From NCBI GenBank assembly GCA_029379225.1, contig JAQYWR010000009.1:1-64000 (forward strand): a DNA stretch of 64,000 nt, read 5' to 3'. Origin of the DNA: Nostoc sp. S4 (GTDB taxonomy: Bacteria; Cyanobacteriota; Cyanobacteriia; Cyanobacteriales; Nostocaceae). The position numbers were made by a program, and so were the translations under genes. Positions 37,269 to 47,140 of this stretch are shown one piece after another; position 1 is the stretch's first letter, and each line of letters starts with the position of its first letter. Under the pieces are notes generated by a model, which made no database searches, had not been told where the DNA came from, and saw only the letters and a list, made by a program, of their open reading frames with translations.

Positions 37269-39638
37269 CCCGCAAAAATCCTCTTTTTAATCTCACGTAA
37301 AACATCTTTAGGCTTACCCAAAACCTTCAACACATCTAAATTTACCTTTAGAGTTTGAAAAATTAGCTCATTCTCCAAAGCTTCTATTCCACTACTGATA
37401 AACTGCTGCAAAAATGCCTCAACAGCCTTCGCAGTCTCTTCTGGCATACCGTTGAGCCAATCGGCGTGCTTGTAGTTGAAAGCTTGGGCGCGGTCGCTTT
37501 TAGTTTTTGGTATCAAGCCATAAGCTATATCCGCTAAAACATCATACAGGTCATAGGCTGCTAATTCTGCGACTGTCGCATATTCTTTGGGTGATATACC
37601 TGCACTCACCAACTCCGCCGACAGTTCCTTGCGGGTTTTGGGATTAATCCAACAAGCCCGAAAATCTTCTATAGTAGGCACTATCTCAACTAACTTAGCG
37701 GCGATGCGTTCTTTATATTCCTCAACAGAGATTTTCTGCTCATCACCATCTATCTTGGCACGCATAAAGCGATCGCCTGTGGTTTCTTCAATCCATTCGT
37801 CGCGGTCTGCAATTTCAATTGCTAGTCCAGAAGCTTCCGAACTTCTATTCCTAGAATTGTTATTGGGAGTTCTTAACTTGGTAAGAAAGCTTTCCCCAAA
37901 TAGTCTAGTAGCATCGGTATAGTCGTAGACGCGAAACATTAACTTACCTTCAGCTAAACGTGTTCCCCGCCCTATCATCTGGTAAAAAGTAATTGGCGAA
38001 TTAATTTGATTGAAGAAAACAATATTACGCACTACAGGTACATCAACCCCAGTAGTCAATAAATCAACTGTTGTAGCTATAAAGTAAGAACGGGAACTTC
38101 CTCGAAAATCGGGTAATCTTTCTTGTCCGCCACCTTTATCAGTACATTTAAAAGCGTAGGAATCACAACGCCTGTGTTGATTCTGCTCACACCACTCAGC
38201 GTAGAGATTTCCCATGTTAGCAGTGACTAAATCAGCATGGCGATCGCTATTACAAAAAATAATCGTTTTTTGTTCTACTCCACCCGTTTCTAGCAAGTAC
38301 TGAAACAAATCCTCACAACGTCGCCTTTCAAAATTGGGTAACATCAGGCGAGTTTTTAAATTCCCTTTTTTGATCGGCCTGCGTATCACTGATTCCTCAA
38401 CTGCTAATCCTGTCTCAAAATCTACAGGATTGCTTGCCAAAATATCTTCAATGGATAGTTGAGCCAAATCAAGTTTGATTCTACCTTCCCGAATTTTACA
38501 CGCTGCCAAGTAACCATCTTCAACACCTTGGAGCATATCGTATTCATATACTGGCTCACCAAAATACTGGATATTATTTGCTGTTATTTGTTCATCTGCT
38601 ATGACTTCTGCTGTTGTTTGAGTAACTTCAATTACTCTTGGTGTGGCTGTTAAACCGATTTGTACTGCTGCCGAATTGCGTTTGAGAATTATTGACCATT
38701 TACCCCATGCCGAGCGATGGCACTCATCAATAATAATGTGACTAAAGTAGTTCTCAGGATAATTTTGAATAAGGAAACTAGCATCATCATCATCTGCTAC
38801 TCCTAAAGTGTGATAAGTAGCAATGAGAACTTGAGCGTTCTTTTGATGATTCTTAGAGTCTACAACAGCAGCATTAGCGCCAAAAACATTTTTAAAAGCT
38901 CTTGATGCTTGTTCTCGTAGTTCAATGCGATCGCATACAAAAAGTGCCTTTACTCGTTGTCCTGTATCTGCAATCCGTTTTAACAAATGCACTGCAATAC
39001 GAGTTTTACCTGCTCCTGTAGCCAAAGACAGTAAAGCTCGCTTGGCGGTACTTTCTACTTCACAGCGGGCAATTTTTTCCAACACAGCACGAATTGCAGC
39101 ATCTTGGTAGTAACGAACTGTTGAATCCCCAGCCAGTTACATACGGAGTCAATAACGGTTGAGCCGCAGGGCTGTCTAACTTAAAGCCAACCCATTTTTC
39201 ATAACGAGAGCGTAGAGTTTCTTGATTTGGAAACTCAGATATTGATTTTGGGTTGGACGTAATCCCACTCATTTGATCAAATTCTACAAACCGATGTCCA
39301 TTGGTAGAAAAAACTACAGGGACATGAAGACGTTGAGCATATTTTTTAGCTTGTTCAAGTCCGAGAGTAGGTGGAAATTTTTCTGCTTTAGCCTCAATCA
39401 CTGATACACTAACAGGCTGTTTTTGAGGAAGAGGCTGAAGACGTAAGACAATATCTGCTCTACCTCTTTTGCGCTGACGAGGGACACCGTTAATAATTTC
39501 GATAACTCCAGCTGTTACCTCTCGCTTGATAAAATTTTCTGTCCAGCCTTTTTTGTAGAGTGCTGGATTAATTTGCTTGGCTATAGTGTCAGCTTCATTA
39601 AATTTGCTATCTTCGTCGACACTTTCTCCACTAAACAA
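37265..39638 (-). pseudogene. hsdR: type I restriction endonuclease subunit HsdR, frameshifted
   Basis: Two frames together make one R subunit of about 790 residues. The first (39638 to about 39128) is the HsdR_N nuclease domain, with INPALYKKGWTENFIKREVTAG and the PD-(D/E)XK-type SVSVIEAKAEK. The second (to 37265) is a DEAD-like motor with LLSLATGAGKT, DECH, GLTATPR, and MIGRGTRL, plus an EcoEI-R C-terminal helical region ending LGKPKDVLREIKKRIFAG. Removing one base from the GGGG run at 39127-39130 restores TGWDSTVRYYQDAAIRAVLE across the break. The lesion is one extra G (or a sequencing error). The TTG start at 39638 has a good ribosome site. hsdS is translationally coupled downstream, and hsdM is absent. 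Confidence 0.85.
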
Positions 39639-39646
39639 TGTATTTG

Positions 39647-39652
39647 CTCCTC
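39647..39652 (-). promoter_or_regulatory. ribosome binding site deciding the TTG start of hsdR
   Basis: GAGGAG on the minus strand, eight bases before TTG 39638. No ATG or GTG occurs in this frame near the family's normal N-terminus, so this site supports the rare start codon. Confidence 0.6.
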
Positions 39653-39878
39653 AGTGAAATGTTGCTCCCGATCAACTTATGTTTCCCTATTTACAGCCAA
39701 CATTAATAACTTGGAGTTTGTAAAGCTTCAGGATAAACGCACGGAATTTATGAAACCTTAATGGATATGGATAAGGATATTATCGCTCGTACCAATTGTG
39801 TCTTAAGTACTTTTACTCTGTGACAGCTAGTAAAGGACTTTACGAGCCAGTAAAGAAATTAATTGTTTTTGTACAAAA

Positions 39879-40370
39879 TTAAATCTGATAGCACGCCGTC
39901 AAAGCTACCGCCAAAGCATCCGCAGCGTCATCCGGCTTGGGAATCTCATCTAAATCCAACTCCCGCGCTACCGCTTCTTGCACCTCAGACTTATCAGCAT
40001 TGCCATATCCTGTTAAAGCTTGTTTAATTTGAGCAGGAGTAAATTCTACATAAGGAAGCCGACGTTGCCCCAACACTAACATGACTACGCCCCGCGCCTG
40101 TGCAACCAGGATAGTACTTGACATACGATAGAAGAATAGTTTCTCGATCGCCACTAAATCTGGTTGAAACTCCTCCATCAAGGTGTGTAAATCATCAAAC
40201 AAGGTGGATAATCGTTGTCCCATTTCTACATCTGCTGAGGTTTTTATTACCCCAAAATCCAGCATATTTACTGTAGTTTGTGGCATTTTGTGAGGAATTT
40301 GTGTGCAAGTAATTACCCCAAATCCTAAAATTGCCAGTCCTGGATCTAATCCTAAAATTCGTTTTTCCAT
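39879..40370 (-). CDS. ruvC: Holliday junction resolvase RuvC
   Basis: 163 residues from ATG 40370; an in-frame TTG at 40421 would add 17 residues with no family support. The RNase H-like fold motifs are present: [15 protein letters not shown] with the first catalytic Asp, [11 protein letters not shown] with Glu near 74, and a C-terminal [13 protein letters not shown] with the paired Asp residues. It cleaves four-way junctions processed by RuvAB during recombinational repair. No ruvA or ruvB is adjacent, as is usual in cyanobacteria. Divergent from yvcK. Confidence 0.96.
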   Translation of the reverse strand: MEKRILGLDPGLAILGFGVITCTQIPHKMPQTTVNMLDFGVIKTSADVEMGQRLSTLFDDLHTLMEEFQPDLVAIEKLFFYRMSSTILVAQARGVVMLVLGQRRLPYVEFTPAQIKQALTGYGNADKSEVQEAVARELDLDEIPKPDDAADALAVALTACYQI

Positions 40371-40545
40371 TAAATTCACTCTTACCAAGCCAAGATATTG
40401 TTTAACTGGGAATACTGGCAATCTTGACGACTTGCTTTTAGTCTACTGGAATTAAAAAATATAATAGTTTCACTCGTGGTATTTGAAACCAAGTGGTGTA
40501 GATTTTCTGTTAATTATTAGTTTGTAGCACTGCTGTGAATCAGGT

Positions 40546-41916
40546 ATGTCAATTGGTTTTCTCAGACAAGCCCTCAACGCCCTGCGAAAGCAGTCGCCCT
40601 CTCGTACTTCCTATCGGGTTAACCAGTGGTTTAAATGGTTATCGCCTGGACTATCAATTAAACGTTGGTTTTTAATCAGTATTGGGGGTGTACTGCTAGC
40701 AATTTTAGGGTTAGCGATTTGGATTAAGCTGACCCCAATTTTTTGGATGTTCGAGTTGGTTAGGGGTTTTTTGGGAGTAATCACCGACATCTTACCCAAC
40801 TATATCAGTGGGCCTTTGGTGCTGCTTGGTGGCTTTTTGTTGCTGCTTTGGGGACAAACTCGCACCGTCGGCTCAATTACTAAGGTATTAAGATCCGAAG
40901 GTGAAGAGGAACTCATTGATGTTTTGCTGGCGCATCGTCGATTGTACCGAGGGCCAAAAATAGTAGTAATTGGTGGTGGTACGGGTCTTTCTACGTTGTT
41001 GAGGGGATTAAAAACTTACAGCGCTAATATTACTGCCATCGTCACTGTAGCTGATGATGGTGGATCTTCTGGGCGATTGCGCCAAGAATTTGGCGTGCTA
41101 CCACCAGGGGATATTCGCAATTGTTTAGCAGCTTTAGCAGATGAAGAAAAGTTATTAACAGAATTATTTCAATATCGCTTTCGTGCGGGAGATGGGTTGA
41201 CGGGTCATAGTTTTGGCAATTTGTTTTTAACAGCGATGAGTGAAATTACTGGAGATTTGGAACGCGCAGTTGCAGCCAGTTCCAAAGTGCTAGCTGTGCG
41301 GGGACAAGTACTACCAGCAACTCTGAGTGATGTTCGCCTTTGGGCAGAATTAGCCGATGGTCGCCGCATTGAAGGAGAGTCTAATATTCCCAAAGCTGGC
41401 GGACAAATTGTCAAAATTGGCTGTATTCCAGCTAATCCCCCAGCTATACCAGCAGTTATTAAAGCACTTAAAGAAGCAGATTACATTATTATTGGTCCGG
41501 GTAGCCTTTATACTAGCCTGATTCCCAATTTATTAGTACCAGAAATTGCCGATGCGATCGCCAAAACAAATGTTCCCCGTATATATATCTGCAATATAAT
41601 GACTCAACCAGGCGAAACTGAAGGATATACTGTTGCCAATCACATCCAAGCAATTGATGCCGCTTGTGGAGATAGACGACTATTTGATGCTGTATTAGTA
41701 CAGAAAAAATCTCCCTCTGAGCAATCACTCATCCGCTATGCTCAACAAAATTCCCATCCCGTTTTTTTAGATAGAGAAGCCGTAATTCAGTTGGGACGGC
41801 GAATTGTCCCAGCTAATGTTTTATATGAAGATGAAACGGGCATTATCCGTCATAATCCGCAGAAATTAGCGCGAGTGTTAGTGCGGTGGTACGGTAGAGC
41901 TAATCATGGAAAATAA
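40546..41916 (+). CDS. yvcK: YvcK/CofD-like family protein with N-terminal membrane segments
   Basis: 456 residues. Two hydrophobic helices (about 42-65 and 85-105) precede the CofD/YvcK Rossmann-like domain. The domain is recognised by [18 protein letters not shown] near 145, [26 protein letters not shown], and [15 protein letters not shown]. Homologues such as B. subtilis YvcK and mycobacterial CuvA bind nucleotide-sugars and are needed for gluconeogenic growth and cell-wall synthesis. The extra membrane anchor is the longer form found in cyanobacteria. A heptamer array begins at the base after its stop, and tsaE starts 49 bp downstream on the same strand. Confidence 0.92.
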   Translation: MSIGFLRQALNALRKQSPSRTSYRVNQWFKWLSPGLSIKRWFLISIGGVLLAILGLAIWIKLTPIFWMFELVRGFLGVITDILPNYISGPLVLLGGFLLLLWGQTRTVGSITKVLRSEGEEELIDVLLAHRRLYRGPKIVVIGGGTGLSTLLRGLKTYSANITAIVTVADDGGSSGRLRQEFGVLPPGDIRNCLAALADEEKLLTELFQYRFRAGDGLTGHSFGNLFLTAMSEITGDLERAVAASSKVLAVRGQVLPATLSDVRLWAELADGRRIEGESNIPKAGGQIVKIGCIPANPPAIPAVIKALKEADYIIIGPGSLYTSLIPNLLVPEIADAIAKTNVPRIYICNIMTQPGETEGYTVANHIQAIDAACGDRRLFDAVLVQKKSPSEQSLIRYAQQNSHPVFLDREAVIQLGRRIVPANVLYEDETGIIRHNPQKLARVLVRWYGRANHGK

Positions 41917-41937
41917 TCATTAGTCATTAGTCACTTG
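41917..41937. repeat. heptamer tandem repeat, three units, between yvcK and tsaE
   Basis: TCATTAG, TCATTAG, TCACTTG starting immediately after the yvcK stop codon; related CCAATGT/CCATGA phrases continue to the tsaE start. Confidence 0.65.
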
Positions 41938-41965
41938 TGAAATAACCAATGTCCCATGACCAATT

Positions 41966-42445
41966 ATGAAAGTTTTTCTTCCAGATACAGAAGCTACGCT
42001 AAGTTTGGGTATTACTCTCGGTGAATCGCTAAGCCCTGGCAGTGTAATTTTACTAGAAGGTGATTTAGGCACTGGCAAAACTACCCTAGTTCAAGGTATT
42101 GGCAAAGGTTTGGGAATTACTGAACCGATTGTCAGTCCTACTTTCACCTTGATTAATGAGTACACCGAAGGACGCTTCCCCCTTTACCACTTAGATTTAT
42201 ATCGCCTAGAACCGCAAGAAGTTCCAAGCTTGAATTTAGAAAGTTACTGGGAAGGTGTTGAGGTTACACCAGGAATTGTGGCCATTGAATGGGCACAACG
42301 AATGCCTTACAAGCCAGATAGTTATCTGAGCATAGGTTTGACACATGGACACCAAGGCGGTCGCCTTGCCGAAATCATCCCATTCAATTGTACGATTGAC
42401 AAAATTATTCCTGCCATTTATAGCAGAATCCATAGAGAAGTTTGA
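41966..42445 (+). CDS. tsaE: tRNA threonylcarbamoyladenosine biosynthesis ATPase TsaE
   Basis: A 159-residue P-loop ATPase of the TsaBDE complex that makes t6A37 in ANN-decoding tRNAs. It shows the expected VILLEGDLGTGKTTLVQGIG Walker A near 28-47, SPTFTLINEYTEG, and PLYHLDLYRL with the Walker B-like Asp. Size is normal (150-160). The AIEWAQRMP motif near residue 110 is also typical. It probably shares a transcript with yvcK. A plus frame that overlaps its 3' end and runs to 42581 is not a gene. Confidence 0.95.
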   Translation: MKVFLPDTEATLSLGITLGESLSPGSVILLEGDLGTGKTTLVQGIGKGLGITEPIVSPTFTLINEYTEGRFPLYHLDLYRLEPQEVPSLNLESYWEGVEVTPGIVAIEWAQRMPYKPDSYLSIGLTHGHQGGRLAEIIPFNCTIDKIIPAIYSRIHREV

Positions 42446-43230
42446 GCGTCCGAAGCAGGCGATGGAGACTTTTCTTTGGGACGCTATGCAAACAAAGAGT
42501 CAGAATTCAGAATTGAGTATCAATAGGAGTTCTACACTCATCCTATCTACCACTACCACGCTCACCACTGTAAATCACTAACATTGTTATCTCAACCAAA
42601 AATAAACAAGAGAATTGTTCAACAGCAGATATACGGTTCAGTTAAAGCTAAAAACACCAGACAAGCAGCTTGAATTGCAATACGCTTCGGTTAACTTTTT
42701 TAATCTGAATAGTATTGAACCTACAGTGATTTTTACCTGAACTGTATAAATGAATTCAGAATTAATGTTTACTAGCTTTATTCCTATAAAATCAGTTAAA
42801 AACCTAATTTTGACGGGTTATGACTCAAGCAAATGGGAACTGTTGTTGGGTTAAATGCGAAGTTTGACAGAACTTAGTCAGCTTGGTCGATCCGAAAGTT
42901 CTCTACTGTCATTTTGAGAACTCATCTAAATTATTTAGCAGCTAAAGCTAGTACAGAAAAGTTAAACAACAATCAAGTTTTGTATAAGTTGTTTAACTTG
43001 TCCTGATACTTAGTATTCCCAAGTTAAGTTCACAATCTATACATAAAATTAAACTATTTGAGATTTTTTATTATTTTTAGTTAACAATAATTTTTTGTCT
43101 TTACATCTGTAAATAACGCTAAATTCAAAAATAAATAAGCAAGAGTTATCGTATTCTTACGCTATTTTCTGTAGAAATACGATAACTTTGAGAATAATTT
43201 GCTTGACATTAGTATGCTTACGTGGATGCA
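42446..43230. other. intergenic, 785 bp, no gene recognised
   Basis: AT-rich spacer between the converging tsaE and patatin genes. The only structure seen is a strong hairpin near the patatin end (43144-43187). Confidence 0.55.
43144..43187 (-). terminator. hairpin downstream of the patatin gene
   Basis: A perfect 12-bp stem, AGTTATCGTATT at 43144-43155 and its complement at 43176-43187, with a 20-base loop, 44 bp beyond the patatin stop. AT-rich stem without a clean T-tract, so termination efficiency is doubtful. Confidence 0.45.
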
Positions 43231-44409
43231 CTAGTTATCTCTAATGAAAGAGGCGATCGCCTTTTTCACTTGCGGCCCATTTCCATCTCTTGTATAGTAA
43301 CTACAACCTTTATCAATGAAAGCAGATGTAGTATCTATTAACTGCTCAATAATTTCTTTGCGAGCATTATCTATTTCTTCATTGACATTTTCATGGGTAA
43401 ACTGATTTTTTCGTTCCTCTCGCCGTAATAAAATTCGACTATCTTTATAAGTCTCATTTGGCTTAGCTTGAAATCTCTCGTTTAAATCAAATTGAAGACG
43501 CAAGTAACGTTTAGAATTGTATCCACCCATAATCTGACGGCAAATTGTACTACCAATCTCAGCTGTAGGCTCCATAAAAATATCAGTCAGATGTTCTGCC
43601 CAATCTATGCCTCTCCATTTTTTTACTTGTTCATATTCATATGGTTCACCAGTTTGACCTGTACCAATAGAAAGCATGGAGATATCTTCTAGTCGTAAAT
43701 TCTCAAGTTTATATTGTTGCTTAATTGTTTGAGAAACTGAATCAGATTGACTTACTTTCAAAACTAGACTCAGTGCTGCTAGAGATGGATTATTAGCACC
43801 AACTCCCCCATCAATATGTGGAAATACCCAATCTCCAAATTTTTCTTTATCAACAGACTCTAATTTATAGGGTGGAAAGAAAGTAGGAGCCGAAGCAGAA
43901 GCGGTGCATATCTCCCATAAATAACAGTCATCATACCATCTATCCCCCATATCTGGGTGACAATTGGTAAAAAAGGTTGTATTGCGATAAAGTGTATCGT
44001 AAGCAAGAATCAAAATAATCGGGTTTTGAATATCTTTAATTTTTTTACTTTTATATACATTTTGGAGAACGTTAATTATACCATCATGAGAATATTTAGA
44101 TGAAGAAAATACATCAAAAATAGGTTTGATAATTGATGGCAAGTTTTTATAGCGGTCTTTTTTATTCTGGGGGAATATATCTTTACCTCTCTCTCGATAA
44201 AGTTTAATTAGTTCATAACTATCTTTGCCTACAGCAATACCTGCCGTTAATATTGAACCAGTAGAAGTGCCTGCAATCATGTCAAAGTATTCCTGTAAAA
44301 ACTCTGCTTTACCTTGAGTTCTAATTTCTTGTTCCACTTGTTGAAGTATCCGTGCTGCAATAACTCCACGAATACCACCACCATCTAAACTTAGAATTTT
44401 GAAAGACAT
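43231..44409 (-). CDS. patatin-like phospholipase
   Basis: A 392-residue cytoplasmic acyl hydrolase of the patatin fold. The oxyanion loop is SLDGGGIRGVIAARIL near residues 7-22, the nucleophile elbow is IAGTSTGSIL near 46-55 (GTSTG), and the catalytic Asp is in HIDGGVGANNPS near 199. The Ser-Asp dyad is complete, so an active phospholipase A/acyl hydrolase is expected. This subtype resembles the CBASS effector CapV, but no cyclic-nucleotide synthase is next to it, so membrane lipid turnover is the default reading. AT-rich and monocistronic, bounded by hairpins on both sides. Confidence 0.92.
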   Translation of the reverse strand: MSFKILSLDGGGIRGVIAARILQQVEQEIRTQGKAEFLQEYFDMIAGTSTGSILTAGIAVGKDSYELIKLYRERGKDIFPQNKKDRYKNLPSIIKPIFDVFSSSKYSHDGIINVLQNVYKSKKIKDIQNPIILILAYDTLYRNTTFFTNCHPDMGDRWYDDCYLWEICTASASAPTFFPPYKLESVDKEKFGDWVFPHIDGGVGANNPSLAALSLVLKVSQSDSVSQTIKQQYKLENLRLEDISMLSIGTGQTGEPYEYEQVKKWRGIDWAEHLTDIFMEPTAEIGSTICRQIMGGYNSKRYLRLQFDLNERFQAKPNETYKDSRILLRREERKNQFTHENVNEEIDNARKEIIEQLIDTTSAFIDKGCSYYTRDGNGPQVKKAIASFIRDN

Positions 44410-44624
44410 AGATAATAATTCTCCTTGATTTTGTAGTTATTAATTCGTAATTAAACCAGTTTTAAAACTGAAAATTAGTCAAAGCCAAAAGAGTAAAGCA
44501 ACAGATATTTACCCTTAGCCGCTTCACTTTATCTGGTGTTATGACTTTGCCTTTTGTGACTGCTCGAACAAGTCAACCGAGCAAACAAGGTCTAGTTGTA
44601 TACAAACAGGTGAATAGACAAACC

Positions 44625-44671
44625 ATTCAAAATTGAAAAAGCTTACTTAATAAGCTTTTTTAATTTTGAAT
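44625..44671. terminator. intrinsic terminator beyond pyrC
   Basis: Two 21-base arms (44625-44645 and 44651-44671) pair with one G-T mismatch around a 5-base loop. The GCTT core is flanked by A and T runs in both directions. It lies about 110 bp beyond the dihydroorotase stop and also precedes the patatin start, so it would isolate the two minus-strand transcripts. Confidence 0.75.
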
Positions 44672-44780
44672 TATGCACAGGAGTACTAACCTTGGCTTCG
44701 GTCAATGAAAATCTTGCCGATCCAAGTATGACTTTAATGTATAATTACTTATGTGTTACGTAAGCTTAAATAAATATTTG

Positions 44781-46100
44781 CTACAAAAAAGTTAAAGCTT
44801 GACCCCGCACTTGGGTATTTACCTGCCCTTTGTGATAAACAATCTCACCACCAACAATAGTGGTTACAGCCCAGCCAGTAAGGTTCCAGCCTTCAAAAGG
44901 ACTCCAACGGCACTTAGTTAATAGTTCCTCACGCCGGACTGGACGGTATGTGTTTAAATCTACAAGTACTAAATCAGCATCGTAACCAGGAGCGATCGCG
45001 CCCTTATTAGGAATACCATAAGCCACAGCTACAGCTTTGGACATCCAATTCACAACTTGGGCAATAGTACATTTTTCCTGCATCGCCGCAGTTAACATCA
45101 AAGCTAGGGAAGTTTCTACCCCAGGCATTCCCGATGGAGTATTGGGATATTCTTGTGCTTTTTCCTCTAAGGTGTGCGGCGCATGGTCTGTGGCAATAAA
45201 ATCAATTACACCGTCGCGCAAAGCTTGCCAGAGGACTTCGTTATCGTGGGGCGATCGCAAAGGTGGATTCATCTGTGCTAAAGTACCGATCTGTTCGTAA
45301 GCGCTAGCGTTCAACAACAAATGCTGTGGCGTTACCTCTGCCGTTACCCAACTCGGTTTATCGTGACGCAGCAACTCTGCTTCTTCGCCTGTTGACATAT
45401 GCAGAATATGTAGACGACGTTGATATTTTTGAGAAAGTTTTAATGCCAGTTGAGTTGCAAGCATTGCTGCTTGATTATCCTGAATTTGGGAATGAACGGC
45501 TACATCGTGAATATTGGCAAATTCTTGGCGTCGTTGGTTGATTCTGGCTTGGTCTTCAGCATGAACAGCAATCAAGCGCGAGCCTTTAGCAAATATACTC
45601 TCCAGTGCTGTTTCCCCATCAACCAGCAATTGACCATGCATCGACCCCATAAAAATTTTAATACCTGGTGTTGGCTGAGCTAGAAGTAAATCTGGTAGAT
45701 TATCTGCTGTTGCCCCAATAAAAAAGCCATAATTAACCAAGCACTTGTTGGAGGCACGTTCTAATTTATCGTCTAAAGCTTGCTGTGTTGTTGTTAGGGG
45801 GCGGGTATTAGGCATTTCCAAAAAAGAAGTGACTCCTCCTTTGGCACAGGCACAACTGGCAGTGAACAAATCTTCTTTGTGTTCTAGTCCTGGTTCGCGG
45901 AAATGCACCTGCGGATCGATAACTCCTGGCAACAAAGTTAACCCTTGTGCGTCAATTTCTGTGGCTACTACCGTTTGGGAGATTTCTGGCGCAACTTCGA
46001 CTATTTGGCGATCGCGCGTCAACACATCCCCAATCATCAGTTCACCATTGGGTAGGACAATACGAGCTTGGCGAATCAGTAAAATTTGTGGAGATGACAT
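44781..46100 (-). CDS. pyrC: dihydroorotase (amidohydrolase class I type)
   Basis: 439 residues from ATG 46100 (MSSPQILLIRQ); the frame runs on upstream to a TTG at 46154 without family support. It catalyses the reversible cyclisation of N-carbamoyl-aspartate to dihydroorotate in pyrimidine synthesis. Metal-site motifs are LLPGVIDPQVHFREPG near 54-69, GGVTSFLEMPNTRP, HAEDQ, and FIATDHAPHTLEEK near 305-318. The last contains the catalytic Asp and the ATDHAPH signature of class I dihydroorotases. Some cyanobacterial members are inactive partners of aspartate transcarbamoylase, but the metal ligands here look intact. Monocistronic. Confidence 0.94.
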   Translation of the reverse strand: MSSPQILLIRQARIVLPNGELMIGDVLTRDRQIVEVAPEISQTVVATEIDAQGLTLLPGVIDPQVHFREPGLEHKEDLFTASCACAKGGVTSFLEMPNTRPLTTTQQALDDKLERASNKCLVNYGFFIGATADNLPDLLLAQPTPGIKIFMGSMHGQLLVDGETALESIFAKGSRLIAVHAEDQARINQRRQEFANIHDVAVHSQIQDNQAAMLATQLALKLSQKYQRRLHILHMSTGEEAELLRHDKPSWVTAEVTPQHLLLNASAYEQIGTLAQMNPPLRSPHDNEVLWQALRDGVIDFIATDHAPHTLEEKAQEYPNTPSGMPGVETSLALMLTAAMQEKCTIAQVVNWMSKAVAVAYGIPNKGAIAPGYDADLVLVDLNTYRPVRREELLTKCRWSPFEGWNLTGWAVTTIVGGEIVYHKGQVNTQVRGQALTFL

Positions 46101-46417
46101 GGGGTTTAGCAATTCCAATTTAAAATTCAAAATCAGCAAATGTAATATTGGCAAGCATTATGGCTACTTGTGGAATGTTTTTTTCACTAACAGCAGCTTA
46201 TATATTACAGACAACTATGCTTTTAGGTTAAACTTAGTCGCGTTCTGAGTGAGGAATTTTTGCGGAGCGTTAAAAAAAAGTTTATTTTTAATTTATGAAG
46301 AACCTCGTGAAAATCCCAATGTAACTAGGAAATTAAAATAAGTTTTCCGTTAAGATTAACAGGTAAAATCTCCCTAGTCTAGTTAGTTACCTACCTCTCT
46401 CTTATTTAAGTAATTTC

Positions 46418-47068
46418 ATGCATAATCAAGTGTCTGATAATAACTCTAGTCAACAACCCGATAATTCCTGGATCGCAGAGCTAGGTAGAACAATTGTTTT
46501 GAGCATTGTTTTAGCTCTGGGAATTCGTACCTTTGTTGCTGAAGCACGCTGGATTCCTTCTGGCTCGATGGAACCAACTCTGCATGGTACACCGAATCAG
46601 TGGGAGGCAGACAAAATTATCGTCGATAAGTTGAAGTATAAATTTTCAAATCCCCAGCGGGGAGATATTGTTGTATTTTCACCTACCCAAGAGTTACAAA
46701 AAGAACAATATCAGGATGCTTTCATTAAACGTGTAATCGGCTTACCTGGAGAAAAAGTACAACTCAAGGATGGCAAGGTCTATATCAATAACAAACCCTT
46801 GCCAGAACAAAATTATCTTAGCTCAGGGCAGACTACAGTTATTGATGTTTGTAAAGACGCTCCGCAACCGCGCTTTTTGGCAAAACCTCAAACCATACCA
46901 GCGGACTCATATTTAGTACTAGGTGATAATCGTAACAGTAGCTATGATAGCCGCTGTTGGGGTGTCGTCCCCCGCCAAAATATTATTGGTCGTGCTGTAT
47001 TTCGCTTCTGGCCTCTGAATCACATCGGAGGAATTGATAAAACACCACTCTATCCACAAACTCCGTAA
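46418..47068 (+). CDS. lepB: signal peptidase I
   Basis: A 216-residue membrane protease that removes signal peptides from exported proteins. One N-terminal helix (about 24-42) is followed by box B WIPSGSMEPTL with the nucleophile S50, then box C/D DAFIKRVIGLPGE with the general base K104, and box E LGDNRNSSYDSR-WG. All catalytic elements are intact. It is followed 72 bp later by a nearly duplicate gene that lacks the serine. ATG 46418. Confidence 0.96.
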   Translation: MHNQVSDNNSSQQPDNSWIAELGRTIVLSIVLALGIRTFVAEARWIPSGSMEPTLHGTPNQWEADKIIVDKLKYKFSNPQRGDIVVFSPTQELQKEQYQDAFIKRVIGLPGEKVQLKDGKVYINNKPLPEQNYLSSGQTTVIDVCKDAPQPRFLAKPQTIPADSYLVLGDNRNSSYDSRCWGVVPRQNIIGRAVFRFWPLNHIGGIDKTPLYPQTP

Positions 47069-47072
47069 ACGC

Positions 47073-47107
47073 GTCATTGGTCATTGCTCGTTGGTCATTA
47101 GTCATCG
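47073..47107. repeat. heptamer tandem repeat between the two signal peptidase genes, five units
   Basis: GTCATTG, GTCATTG, CTCGTTG, GTCATTA, GTCATCG, starting 4 bases after the first lepB stop. Confidence 0.7.
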
Positions 47108-47140
47108 ATCTAAATAAATGACAAAGGATAACTGACTGGT

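Noticed and set aside
42345..42581. Plus frame overlapping the 3' end of tsaE
   Set aside because: Out-of-frame overlap of a conserved gene; Ser/Thr-rich tail with no family resemblance.
43231..44409. CBASS system around the patatin gene
   Set aside because: No CD-NTase, HORMA, TRIP13 or E1/E2 gene nearby; neighbours are tsaE and pyrC.
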